From Icerya purchasi (Eukaryota; Arthropoda; Insecta; Hemiptera; Monophlebidae), in assembly GCA_039619475.1 (NCBI GenBank), contig CM077116.1, positions 99,679,164 to 99,743,163 on the forward strand: 64,000 bases of DNA, in the 5' to 3' direction. Of the stretch, positions 43,861 to 56,499 are shown one piece after another (the stretch's first letter is position 1; every line of letters begins with the position of its first letter). The notes below the pieces were generated by a model. That model saw only the letters and a list, made by a program, of their open reading frames with translations, was not told the DNA's origin and did not search any database. Made by a program: the position numbers and the translations under genes.

Positions 43861-44880
43861 ATTATGCTAGAGCTTTCGACAAGGTACACTGGACTCGCTG
43901 TGGGTAGAATCTTCAACGAAATGGGCATCTCAGAACATTTAATAATCGTACTAATCAAAAATATCTATTCAAATAATGCCGTCCGTATTAAGATACGAGT
44001 ATCTGGAAGTGTCAAAACGGAAGCAGGTGTCAGACAGAGATGCATCCTATCTCCCGTATTATTCACTAAATACAGCAAATGGATCATGTGCCAGGTGACT
44101 GAAAATTTGGAAGAAGGAGTCAACATCGGCTGTAGAAAAATAAATAGCTTACGCTACGCCGATGACACAGTTATAATTGCTGCGAATGAAAAAGAACTGG
44201 CAACTTTATTAGACCGATTTGAACACTTCAGTCGGAAAGTTAATCTTACATTAAACCGATCAAAATGCACAATAATGACGGTTTATGGGGCGCACAAATT
44301 ACCAAGAAAGTTTACCGTAATAACCGACATTGATAAATAATCTGAAACCACATACCTTGTCGCTTCTGTAACACCAATAGTGGGAACCGTGAGACAAAAA
44401 TAAAACGAAAAATAGGCATGGCAAAAAATGATCTAGGCAAACTCACATAAATGTGGAAAGAATATATCAAGTAACATGCCAAGAAAAGATTGCTACAAAC
44501 GCTGGTACACTCAGTATTTCGTTACGGTTCAGAGTTGTTTTGGAACATAAGCTTCACGCCGGAAAATCGAAACCCCAATCTTTCAATCTTAACTGCCGTA
44601 GAGGCAACCTTTTACGATAATGAGGCAGAGCTTAAAGTTTTTTGCACACATAATGAGACGGAACGGACTAGAAAAAATTCTTTTAAAAGCAAAAATTAAC
44701 GGCAAAAAGAGTCGAGGGTGACTTCCGATGAAACATCATATTAAATCTGTTACAAAATTGCCTCTATCAGAACTATTGGAAACGGTTAATAACAGAGAAA
44801 AATGGTGACAGCTTGTCTCTCGATGCATTGGTTCATGATGGTTGGTCACGACGCGCGCAAACGGACATCATGACTTAACA
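43860..44880 (+). pseudogene. Non-LTR reverse transcriptase fragment (another LINE lineage)
   Basis: Motif A appears one frame off the main ORF as NYARAFDKVHW, where Asn stands in place of the catalytic Asp of the usual DYAKAFDRV. The main frame to 44340 gives IFNEMGISEHLIIVLIKNIY, VSGSVKTEAGVRQRCILSPV (motif B, G replaced by R after RQ), LFTKYSKWIM and LRYADDTVIIAANEKELATL (intact YADD), then LNRSKCTIMTVYG. Past 44340 the sequence decays but keeps LLQTLVHSVFRYGSELF. It differs strongly from the Jockey copies and resembles the endonuclease-RT proteins common in insects. Clade uncertain. Non-functional. Confidence 0.8.
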
Positions 44881-45980
44881 GGGGAGAGAGATTTAAGTGG
44901 TTGCGATTTTGTTGTTATTAAAAAACAATAGTCAATTGTCGTATTTACAGTATGAAATGGTTTGTGTCTAACATATTTCGCTATGTAATTTTCGACGCGA
45001 CTTGTCTAACAAGAAAATTACGGATAATTTTATTTTATACAATTCTCGTTAATATAGCAAGCCTGTTTTTAATACACGTTTAAATTTTGCCTTCAACTAC
45101 TGTCACTAATTAAATCATCGCTCCCCTATAAGTGATATCTAATAATAAATTAGAAGAAAATGCAGTCAACCGATATTAAATCATTCTATTCGATGCTGTT
45201 ATAAACGTTATTAATTATGCGTTACAGGTGTAGCGAACCCAACGGTTCCAAAGTATTTTCTATCATTATGACAACCAGTGAGGATTAATGTGTCCAATGC
45301 TACTACAAATGGACATCTAGTGAAAATATTGCTGTGTATCTAACTATTTATTTAATGTATATCCGCTGGAAATTAAAAATTGCGATAAAATTATTTCATA
45401 AATGGTAATTCATTTGAGAAAATTTAATAATTAATATCTATATTTTTTAAATTTAGCAGTAAAACTTAATTATTTAATTAATTTGACGCAAATCGGTTGT
45501 TTTTTTCCCGAAAAATGTTAAATATTGAAATCATTAGCGAATTGCAAAAATTTAATAGTTTTGATAATATAACCGATTTACTCATTTTTTAAGATTTTTT
45601 TTCTTTAATATTAATGTTTATTAATTTTTCTTAAAAATGGACAGAAGTACAGTTTAATTCTTCCCATCCGGTATCAAAATAATAATAATAAAAGAATAAC
45701 AGCGCTGATATACATTGCGAAATAATAAACGTGTAAAAAGTTGCACAAAACTGAAAATATTAGAAAGAAAATGTCACATTATTCGTGGTATTCATCATCA
45801 ATAAACCAATTATTAACAGTGATTCATTCAGTATTCTTTAATTTTCTTAGTACGCAACTTCCGGGTAAACGCTTGATTTATTGATAATATTGTTGGATCA
45901 TTGAAACGATACTATATATCTACTATTAAAATCAAGTGTCCTTACGATTGAAGTGGAAATACAGCCTAAATGTCGCACAG
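44881..45980. other. Gene-free stretch
   Basis: AT-rich DNA; no recognised element. Confidence 0.45.
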
Positions 45981-45984
45981 TTTG

Positions 45985-47100
45985 GACTTAAGTATAAACC
46001 GTTTAGTCAGAATCAAAACCACAGCATACTCCTTTGGCTGTTATTAATTTCTCATTCACACCAAGCTTCTCAAATGATCCTGAGACCGAAGTTCTCGATA
46101 TATTAGATTTAAATAACATAAACCCAATTAAACCTATGCACTAAAACCTCACACTAATCCCACCATGGGAGTTCCCAATAATAAAAATATCAAAATAATT
46201 TCAGACAGCTACCAACTAACGTTATCGAAACAGTTAAAATACACCGACCACGTTATAATCTACACAGATAGTGCCAGAAATAACCCCACCACAATCGCAT
46301 CGCCAACAGCATGCGCGTTCGTACTATCAGATAAAGCGTTTTCATTCCGACACTCGGTGATAGCTGCACAGTACTGGACGCAGAAATGTATACCATCCTA
46401 TACGGGCTACAATATATTTCTTCTTGTAAGCTTAACAAGAAGACGTCAATAATTACAGATTCTCTAGTAGCACTAGAAGCCATATCCAGCCCCAAAACAA
46501 GAAATATAATAACTACTCAAATCCTTCATATTATCATCGATATACAGAAGTCTGAAAGCGAGGTGACGTTTATGTGGGTGCCCGGCCACGCGGAAATACC
46601 TGGGAATGAACAAGCAAACGTAATGGCATAGCCCCAGCAATACGAGCTCCGCAGAACAAATATTCATCTCCCCCTTCATCCACAACACAATTCTTTTTAG
46701 CGAAAAGCAAACAAGAATGGAAGAAACAATGGAACGCAAGTCAGACTTTTCTGTCCCAAGTAAAATCAACGACCGACCCATGGCGGCCCTCAATGAATTG
46801 TTCTCGCAGAGACTTCAGCGTGATCAGCCGACTGCGGACCCATCTTCTAAATGGGCCATTTTCTCCAACGAAGTGCCCTTTCTGTATGGGAAGTTTCATT
46901 CCAACCGCCCAGCACATATTAATAGAATGCACAGGATTCGTATCAACACGGACGCTTCTACCATATAAAACACTCCCCGATATACTATCAATATCCCAAA
47001 CAACAACATGAAATCATTAATTTTCTCAAAATAAACGGAATAGCTAAAGTAATATAGTCGCAAACCCCGCTCAGTGTGTCATGATAGGCGCAGCATTAAA
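45985..47100 (+). pseudogene. I-type LINE 3' half with RNase H, disrupted
   Basis: The upstream linker reads TPLAVINFSFTPSF, NDPETEVLDILDLNN and IPPWEFPII. RNase H follows in two frames: IIYTDSARNNPTTIASPTAC (D) in 46165-46452, then DAEMYTILYGLQYISS (E), IITDSLVALEAISS (D) and FMWVPGHAEIPGNEQANVMA in 46386-46631. The final catalytic Asp of the usual NEQADVMA is Asn here. The C-terminal tail at 46793-47011 holds CPFCMGSFIPTAQHILIEC. Another frame ends HEIINFLKINGIAKVI before a stop at 47055-47057. It has the same domain order as 41478-42702 but clearly a different copy and subfamily. No RT remains. Confidence 0.85.
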
Positions 47101-47880
47101 CAAAAGGAAAATCACAGCTGAAAGCTTAATAGCATAGCAGCCATATCCTATGGTATAATAAAAAGTATATAAATTAACGGAATAAACGATTGCAAAACAA
47201 AAAATTAGGTACAAGAATGTAAAAGATTAATTCAGTAAATATTAAACCGGCAAAAGTATGTAAGAAAATTATTCAGACGATCTATTCGATTTAAAATAAA
47301 AAAATGTTGTTGAATAAAACAAGGGACTTAGGGATATCAATGTTAGTCGGATGGGTAACCACTAGTAAAAAAATAGATCGGAATTATCAGCTAATAAATT
47401 ATGTGCAATTATTTGTTTTTGTTTTATGGACGGCGGGGGGTAACTGCAGGGTTTAATCGGAGGATTTAAATTTTAACTTGGTGTCTGATATTGATATGAG
47501 AAAGGAAGATAATAATGAGGTAAAGGGTAAGTTCCAAAAGCGAGCATAAAAAACATTACGTTTAGAAGATAGGCAAAAACATTCAAAGAAAATGTAATCT
47601 GATCACAACGATTGGACTATTATCAGGATCTCTAAAAGATAATGTTAGGAGGGAGCAAGTGAACATCGATATTGAAATAACGATGGAAAAGTATGACCAA
47701 AGCGGAGACAACACAGAAATGTATGTTTGTGAGGAGGAAAGTTGTAGAACTGTAGACTGAAGGAGATTAAGCAGGATAAAGAAGTCATGACAGTTACGAC
47801 ATAAGAACGAGGCAAGATAAATATTCGACCACCAGAGGAGTTTATACTGATATTTTTTTGGAAAAGAAATAAAATATTTT
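47101..47880. other. Gene-free stretch, purine-rich near 47600-47830
   Basis: No gene recognised. The minus-strand frames at 47583-47906 are S/L/F-rich, like the family-C LINE coding strand, but I could not align any motif. Confidence 0.35.
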
Positions 47881-48066
47881 TCATTATAAATAATTTTCGG
47901 AAACAACTGTGTTTTAAAAAAAGATATTTATTCGCTTAACGTTTCGACCAGCTTACACTGGCCATCATCAGAAGCAAACCGGTGGCCAGTGTAAGCTGGT
48001 CGAAACGTTAAGTGAATAAATATCTTTTTTTAAAACACAGTTGTTTCCGAAAATTATTTATTATGA
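47881..48066. repeat. Near-perfect 84-bp-armed inverted repeat with hammerhead-like motif
   Basis: Left arm 47881-47964, spacer 47965-47982 (18 nt), right arm 47983-48066, with only two mispaired positions (47934/48013 and 47885/48062). On the minus strand the left side reads CTGATGA, then TGGCCAG, TGTAAG, CTGGTC and GAAAC. This is the layout of a hammerhead ribozyme core (CUGAUGA, stem II, GAAA) like those described in Penelope-like retroelement termini. The right arm has the stem II-GAAA part but not CUGAUGA. Stem III and the cleavage triplet are not convincing, so activity is doubtful. Family identity is inference. Confidence 0.7.
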
Positions 48067-51000
48067 GTAATCACTGTGAAAGCTTTAAATTTTTAATATT
48101 TTTCATTGTTACCTTTTTTATAAAATGTACTAAGTGAACCGCCAACATTCATTAGCAAATAATGGAAACAGAAAGGACACGTGAAGTTACTCAAAGAAAC
48201 AAAATAATAAAAACATTGAAAGTGGAAACAGCTGTCGGCAATTCATCGAACACTTTCAATAATAATTTTTCCGCAAAAAATTATAATATGTGAATAAAGT
48301 ATTTGAACAAAATTATTTTATCTAGGAAAATCGAAAATTATTGAAAACAGTAATAATTCCAAAATGGAACAACAAACTAACATCGCACGTAGCAGAGAAT
48401 TTAATATGAACTATACAAAAAATATAAATACTAAACAGATTAATGGAATTCATATCAGAATTAGAGGGAACATTATCAAAATTAGCAGTATTGAATGTTT
48501 ATAAAACGAGAAAAGGTAATAAATATAATTCATATAAAAGCGTAAATTTTTTTATGAAAACTGATAAGCTAAATGTTAAAACTATCAGAAAAACCAAATT
48601 TGTATGATAACTTATTACCAATTTTAAACGAATATTTCGATCAGAAAATCACGGAAATATAAGTAATTACCAAAAAAAAAACAAACAAGTAATACAGGGA
48701 AATGCTTTAGTGATATCAGTTTTAAGTTCGTATTTGGGGAATGTACAATTTTTAGTGACAGAAATTATCCGAAACTAGTCGGTATTTATTGAATATAATT
48801 GGTTTATTTTTAAAATGCTTTGTGGTTATAATTTATTTATTATAAATTTTGAAGTTCGTACATAAGTTTATTATTTAGCTCGACAATAAAACATCAGGTA
48901 TTGTACAATATTCGTGAATTAAAAATAAATTAAAAACGTATACTACGAATTAAACAATATAATATACTATTCAAGCGAGGAATCCATCGTATTGAATCAA
49001 TAAGTAATACTGAAACAGTTCAAAGGATGTATCAAAAATTATTATATACAATAATGCGCGAATATTAGGAAACGAACAGGAGGAAAACGGTAATCCATGT
49101 TAATTAAAACATACGAATTGTGCACCATATTTTTACAAAGTATAATTTATTTTAGACCCAATAATTGCGTGATCTAATGGATGCAAAGTTTTCAAATAAA
49201 TCGTAATAAAGTGAGGTTCGCAATAATTCAGCCAAAAAATAAATAGAATTTTGTAAAGTTGCCAATTGCCTAGAAACGTAGATTTGCGTAATATTAATAA
49301 TGATTGAAAAATGGGGAAAAAATAAAAAAACTAAAGTTTAATCGAATTATTTCATCTCTAAAATTCATGAAAGAAAATTAATAAAACATGGTTTCAGCTT
49401 TCACGGTATATTCTATATTCCAATATAAGGAGAATAGAATTTACCTTACACGCTTGACACGTATTTGACGTTAGATACCAACTGTCGTTAGCAAGAACAA
49501 AGATGGGGGAGCAAACGGACAAATATATTGTAACTCAGATGTTGAATAAAATATCCAAGGAAATAATAGAGAAGGAAAAAGTAGGGGAAAGAAAAGGGAA
49601 AATAAAGAAATGGCTTCATGAAAAAGGAAATATAAAAAAAATTATAAACACAAAATAAAGGACAAGGCGCAATAAAAAAATTAAATAAAAAATACATCGA
49701 GTGTAAAAGAATATAAAATAGATTATTAATTATCCGATGAGTAAAAAGATAGATTAAGATGTAGTAGTTAGTAAATATTACGCAAAATTATATATGTGTA
49801 TGTATAAGTTAAGTTAAAATGTTTAAGTATTAAGTATAGGATAATTCGTCGGCAAGCGTTTTAGCTTAACGAAAGAAATGTCTATAATAAAAAACGAATA
49901 CATATTTTTTCAAAGAAAGGAAAAAAATATGTATTTTCCGCGAAAGCATTTTTTGCATGTAAACGTATTTCGGAATTTCTAGAACTACAATTATTTGTAA
50001 TACGCGGTTTTAAAATATATATACTTGAAACTTTTACAACAGCCGTTACGTATATAATCCTATACATCTATTATAGAAATTTATAATAAGACAATTACAC
50101 ATGTGATGCTCAACGACTGTAAACAAAAATAATTTTGCGATCGGTCCGCGTTTTTGCATTAATATCGGTGCTTTTATAAAAATTAAATAAAAATTCACTT
50201 ACTAATTGATCGTTTTTATGAATACAAATAACGCAAAATAACTTACAAAGTGAAAACAAAAAGAAAGATGCACAAAAGGTTAAAAACGGCTTACAGAAAT
50301 AATAAAAGAGAGAAGAACAAACAAGTTGACAGCGCGGGAGAACTAAGTTAATACCAGTAATTTTCTAGTGTTGACCAAATGGTTTCACACCGGCCGGGAA
50401 AAATAAATAAACTTGATCATGTGCGTAATTATTGCAAAATCCTGTGTGGATCGAGAATTCATTATACAGTAATAATTCACATTTTTAATGTATAGCTGAT
50501 AGAAAGAAATAATTATTTATAATTAAAATTATTTGAAATATTATTGTCATTTTTTTTACCGTAAGAGAAAAATATAATGAAATCAGTTTTATATAAATTT
50601 TAATACAAAATAATTATTATTAACTGTCCTCCAGAAAATTATAGGTTTTATCAAAATTTTATTAAATCCACCAAAAAGTAATAAATATATTTTTCATTTC
50701 TCCGCTGGTTTTACTAATTTACAAAACAAAAATTATCAGAACCCGTCTTATTAAAAATTGAAAAAAAATCGTTATAACAATATTAAGTACTTTTGAAAGA
50801 GTATCGATTTTTCCAAGTACATGTTTGATTTAAATTCTGAAAAAATCAGTATCACTAGTGTGTTCCCGATTCTATCTCGTATAACATAAACACAACACAC
50901 GGAAATATCTATAAAAAAATGTATTTTTTTTTTGTTTCTGGATTTTTTATCCTTGAAAATTTTTCGACAGTGGTTTTAGTAAGTTTCATCTTCAAGTAGT

Positions 51001-51193
51001 TAAAAAATAATTGATTTTATTTCATTTAACGCATCTTGAATCATTCTTATTGATATGCTCTATGTAAATGAAAATAATAAATTACTCGCAAAGGAATTGT
51101 TACAATTATCGTAGGCGAATGGTGAGATATTATATTGTATACTTTTGAGATATATGTATTATATTTAAAAAAACAAAAAAAATTGCATTCAAA
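48067..51193. other. Gene-free stretch
   Basis: About 3.1 kb of very AT-rich DNA, with a purine-rich part near 49500-49680. No element recognised on either strand. Confidence 0.45.
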
Positions 51194-51930
51194 TTTTTTT
51201 TTTGTATTACTCTGGGCGCGCCAGCGGCTTTGACCCAACAACATGATAAATTGGAGATAGAACTAGATAGCCAGGCGGTCACAAATGGAATTCACGAAGA
51301 ACAGCAGGAGTGGAACACCTGAAGGCAACGGGATGGAAAGGATATAGGTAGCGTTAAAGGGAGTAGGAAGACCCAAAGCTAAAAGTTGGGCGTAAAGAAG
51401 GAAGCGTTCGTTAAGGAGCGCAGAACATTCGAAAAGGGTATGATTTGGGTCACAAATACAAGGAGACACAGAAACATGAGAAGAGCAGAAACGAGATGGG
51501 AACAAAGCGAATCGAAAGCGAAAAGAAGGGAGTAGGGAATTATTAATTCTGAGTCTAATTAAGGAAACAACAGTGGAACGGCGACAGACAGGAGTAGAAT
51601 GAAACCAAGGCTGGAAACGAGGAACCGGTTGAATAAGACGGTACTGCGCAATCGATTTGAGAATAAACCAAAGTCTGGAATGATTAGAGCGTAATAGGGA
51701 AAGAATGTCTGAAGAAGGGAAAGAGTCGAGTAAAAGACCATTGCGGGCGGCTGAGTGAGCTAAAGAGTCAGCTGAGTCATTGCCTTCTATATTGGAATGA
51801 CTAGGAACCCATAGAAAGTCTATGAGAATGGAACGGGACGAGAACAAAGCGGAGACGAGAGATCGAGTAGAGAGAATAATTCCGTCAGAAAAATGAGAAG
51901 GACAAGAGGAGATTTTAAGAAAAGACCTTT
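51194..51930 (-). pseudogene. RNase-H-type LINE (family C), 5'-truncated copy 2
   Basis: The open frame 51847-51263 starts inside RNase H with SRSILIDFLWVPSHSNIEGN and DSADSLAHSAARNGLLLDS (His and last Asp present). It continues into the tail with IQPVPRFQPWFHSTPVCRR, LRINNSLLPSFRFRFALF and the C-rich CICDPNHTLFECSALLNERF, ending DRLAI. It is the least damaged tail of the family here. The 3' UTR is about 55 bp, carrying GGGTCAAAGCCGCTGGCGCG, and ends in an A run (T at 51194-51203). The truncated 5' side runs into the tail of the next copy at 51932. Confidence 0.9.
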
Positions 51931-51931
51931 A

Positions 51932-53340
51932 TTTTTTTTTTTTTGGGCGCGCCAGCGGCATTGACCCAACAACAACAGAAATTAAGGAAAGGGTTAAATA
52001 AAGAGACGATTAGAAATAGAGCTTAGGAAAGATTGGAGTACAGGGATTATATCTGGAGATGGAAAGGAAAGGACAAAGGAAGAATTATACGGAGCAGGAA
52101 GACCCAGTTCCAAGATTTTGGAGTACAAAACAGAGCGCTCGGAATCAAGGGCAGGGCATTCAAAGAAGATATGGTTTGCATCACATATGAGAGGAGAGAT
52201 GGAATTATGAAGGGGACAATCGGGAGAAGAGGACAGGGAAAAACGAAAACGTGAAGAGGGTAGAAGGGAATGATTAATACGCAGTCTGATTAAGGAAATG
52301 ATCGCGGAGCGTTGATAAGAATAGTATTGAAACCTCGGCTGAGAACAGGGAACCGGCTTAATTTGAAGATAATGAGAGGCGGGATTACAAAATAGAGAAG
52401 GCTAGATGTCCGACTATAGTCGGGAATGATTAGCTGAGGGAAGAAGGAGGATGTCCGAAGTAGGAAAATTACAGAGTAAAGGACCATCGCGGGCGGCCGG
52501 ACGGGCTAAAAAGTCCGCTAACTCATTGCCCTCGATGCCAGAGTGACTAGGAACCCACAAAAGGTCAATAGTAATGGAACGGGATGAGAGTAGATTGGAT
52601 ATGAGAAAACGAATTAAAAGAATAATAGAATTGGAGGAATGAGAAGGAGGAGAAGAAATGGCTTGAAGAACACTTTTGGAATCGGAGACAATCAGACACT
52701 TACTGATCCCTCTTATGGATGGAATGAACGAAACTGCGCGTAAAATGGAGATAGACTCCGCTGTGAAGATAGAACAGAAGGAAGGGAGCTTGAAGAACTC
52801 AGAGTGATTCAGTGAGAGGGAGGTAAACGCGCCGCCCGTCCCGTTCTCGTTTTTAGAACCGTCAGTGAAGAATGTTAGACGAAAAAAAGACCTAGTTAAC
52901 ATATGGAATTATCAGTGGGAATAGGAATACCAGATACATTGATGTTTATAAGAGCACGGTTAAATGGGCGGACAGCAAAAATTATGCAGGAAGACTTGGA
53001 ATGGGAAAGAGAGAGGTGGATAAAAGAGAGAGCGTTGCTAAGAAAGTACAATCAATGATTTAATTCGTTGGTGGCGGAGGACAGATCATCTAAGGTGGAG
53101 TAAACTAAAATGTCATCAACAAAAAGAAGAGAAAAAGAGGGAATAGGAAGAGAAGCAGTATCGAAGGAGTAAATATTAAAAAGAGTGGGGCTAAGGCAGG
53201 AACCCTGAAGAAGCCCACGATAGACGCATTTGAAGGTGGAAAGAGAAGGAGAAAATAGATAAAGTGGTCTATGTTGAAAAAGGTTGAGTATATGAGTGAT
53301 AAAAACCGGAGAGAAATTAAGACAGAGGAGTTTAGTTTAA
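51932..53340 (-). pseudogene. RNase-H-type LINE (family C), copy 3 with internal deletion
   Basis: Minus strand, starting with an RT palm remnant at about 53230-53050: LLQGSCLSPTLFN (motif B) and SLLFVDDILVYS (motif C), then HSKSSCIIF. Instead of several hundred bases of thumb and linker, the sequence passes directly at about 52905 into RNase H (52902-52414). RNase H carries all four acidic positions: FFTDGSKNENGTGGAF, FTAESISILRAV, LIVSDSKSVLQAI and LLWVPSHSGIEGNELADFLA. The tail to 51985 is frameshifted. It ends GGCGCGCCC plus an A run at 51932-51944. It is a diverged subfamily relative to copies 1 and 2. Confidence 0.88.
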
Positions 53341-53896
53341 TTTAAATGTAACATTCAGTTTCGAAAAAAATGAATTTCTAATTAAATGTTAGAATACTCG
53401 ATAGCGTTATTGCATAGCGATAATAAAAAAAGGTACGTATGCTTGAGTATGCCCGTCAGCAATTGTACTTTTCACATTTTACTTTTAACAATATTTAATT
53501 TATTTAAAAACGTAAAAAATACCGCAAGTTTATTTTTTTACTTCCATTAAAACAACACGCGTAATAAATAAAATGCTAATGGTCTGTGTAAAATATACTT
53601 TTGAAAGTGATACAAAAAATTAACCTGAAACATTTTAAAACGCTTATTAAAGTTTTTCTCCATAATTTTCGAAAATACAAGTAATTTTTAAGAACAAAAA
53701 TCACAGCGATATATAAATAGATCTTTAATTATAAATTTATTTACATTAGAAATTTTTATAAAAACCATTTCTAACCAATATAAATATATACACTCATTTA
53801 AAATTTTACGATGCTCTGCACTTTCGTCCTGTGGTAAAGTCCTCGTCCCTACATGTGCTCCAAAAAGTACAACTTCAATAATAATAATGAGAGTAC

Positions 53897-53922
53897 AAAA
53901 AAAAAAAAAAAAAAAAAAAAAA
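53897..53922. repeat. Poly-A run (26 nt)
   Basis: Homopolymer A tract; no retrocopy recognised upstream. Confidence 0.85.
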
Positions 53923-55907
53923 CAAAAACCATCACTGAATGGACCAGTAATTACCATTTTTAAACAAATGCGGATCTCATATAGTTTTTGCGGTAAATAA
54001 ACACCAGATACTACTAACCGAACGACGCAATATAATAATTAACAATGATCGTATCTCGTTGGAAATGTCGCTTATCATTCGAGTGATCAAAGTTAATCTA
54101 GGCAGCTAATAATTGAATGAATAACCTCCGGGAAATATAAGCTAAAAGTAATAATAAATATTTCAGTTTTATTAATTTTTAACTACGCGTCGATCAAAAC
54201 AGTTTTTTATCGTGTATTATAATGCATAAAATCGAGGATATTTGTAAATATATTAATTACAAAATTTGTTCCAAATAAAACATTTTAGAATTATCGGAAA
54301 GTTTCGATTTTTCAACTTGTATTAATTCTTAATTACGTAACGAAATAATTTAAACAGAGGAAAACTATTATTTTACTTTTTGATAATAATTTCAATTTCT
54401 ATATTAAAAGCGGAAAATCGAGATTATTCACGTCTTTTTTTTTTTTTTGAATTCATCGGCTGAATTTAAAATATTGAAAAATATCGAATTCGCGTTTTCC
54501 AATTTGTTTTCAAATTTTTAAGTAAAGTAACACATATAATTCGTCAGCCAAACATGTTAATGTTCACTGAATGAAAAATTAGTGATATTTGGAATTCGCG
54601 TAATAAATAAAATAAATTTCGGATATGAAAGTCATCCGCTAAAATACCAAAAAGTGTTGCTCGATTATTCTAGTTAATTTCACACTTTGTTTTGGAAACT
54701 GTTTAGTTTGAATTATGATAGCGCGATAGGTATCTCTGATTGAATTATTCGCATTCGGCTTTTAGCAATTGCCATATTCATTAGTCTCGTCTAAGATTGT
54801 ACCGAAAAAGATAAAATTCAAATAAAATCAACAAACTGAAAGGTAGTTGTAATTAAGTTTTTATTTCGATTATTAGCTTGCAATTTAAATTACGGAGTTG
54901 TTCTTAGGTTCCTGTAAGCGTAGTGATGCGGAAGTGTTTACATGTAAATAATTACATTAATAAATGATAAGTTGCATACTATATTATGATGCGCAATTAT
55001 TTTTTTCTTCTAGCGTTCTGTAAGCCGGTATTGCGTTTAATTTGTTCGCAAAGAATGCAACTCGTATATTATAATTAAAACTTGCTAAAAAATCATTGAC
55101 TCTACTGGATCTGCAAATAAAATTAACCTTTATTAAATAAATCGTTCACTTCGTCAATTTGATCAATTCTCGATATCTGATAATAGCACAAATAATCAAA
55201 TTGAGATTAATGAAATCATTTTAAAAATCAATATACGAGTATATAAAAACACGACGCTGAACACAAAGTTTATATTGCAGAAGTAAAATAATAAAAGTAC
55301 TTGACTATTGTTGTAATTGAATGGAAAATTGAAAATAAAGTATGGTTTTAATTTTTAAATAATTTCATCAATCTTCTTATTGTTGCCATTTAAGCTACTT
55401 TGCACACATATATTTCTTAATTAACTTTGAATACTATTTCACCATCGCCGTGATCGAATAATTATCGTGTTACTGCAGTGCAGGGCTCAATGTGCAACCT
55501 GCGCTCCACATAACATTTTTGCATGGACCGTGGTATGCAAAATACATGTATACATAGAGCACTAGTTTAATGGTTATATTATTAATGTTCTTTTCTGCCG
55601 TAAAATAATAATGCCTCAAATACTTCATAACGACGTTGCACAGACTTGCTTCAGGTTATATATATAACGGCATCAATTATATTACAGAAATCGTTTTGCT
55701 TTGTTTCTTCTCGCTTTACATTGATAATTGATGCAGATTTTACCGGGTTAGTTGACTGCGTAATTTTTTATTGAAATACGTTGTCGAAAGAAAATTTTTA
55801 TAATTATAATAGGCGATGGAATTTAAGCTTGTCACTGAAACTATCGCAGTGCCGAATCCAGCTAATTAAGCAAATTTATAATCGTTAAAAAAAAGCTTAG
55901 ACACGTG

Positions 55908-55920
55908 CCCCCCCCCCCCC
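55908..55920. repeat. Poly-C run (13 nt)
   Basis: Longest of three C homopolymers in the window. Confidence 0.9.
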
Positions 55921-56406
55921 TCGGTGAGATAATGGTACAGAGTATAAAATTATTGGTTAAACTTACAATTACACCGTTTGTTGCACCATTTGCGTCTGCC
56001 TTGGCATATTTCAAAAACTTATTTCTTCGACTAGTTTTCCCAGTGGTACGTTCTGCCAGTGTAAGAATGAACGTTAATCGAGTGTGAGACTTTAAAAGTT
56101 CTTTTAAAAACTTTAATATTTTCTGCTATTATTTCTGGGGCTTTTGATAAATTTTTCCTTTCAAACAACCAGGTAGAAGTTTCAGCCTTTTGTTCTGCTT
56201 CCCAGAAGAAAATTCCCTCCTTAATGATAGATACAGCTCCGCCTGTTAACTAGGGGAAAACTAGAAAGTACATAATAAGCAACAAGCTCTTCAAGCAACT
56301 TAATGAGGATGTGTTTTATTAACGAACTTGTATTTAAGAAAAAGGAAAAAGTTATAACATTCGCTAGAGAAGAGAAGAACAGAACTGAAATGCGTAATTC
56401 TGTCTC

Positions 56407-56410
<4 letters not shown>

Positions 56411-56449
<39 letters not shown>

Positions 56450-56499
56450 ATTATTATTATTATTATTATTATTATTATCGTTATTATTATTAATTATTT
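56411..56499. repeat. ATT trinucleotide microsatellite
   Basis: About 29 ATT units with isolated interruptions (AATATT, TCGTT). Confidence 0.9.

Noticed and set aside
49488..49697. 69-codon F/Y/L-rich minus-strand frame resembling a membrane protein
   Set aside because: It arises from a purine-rich low-complexity plus strand; no homology pattern.
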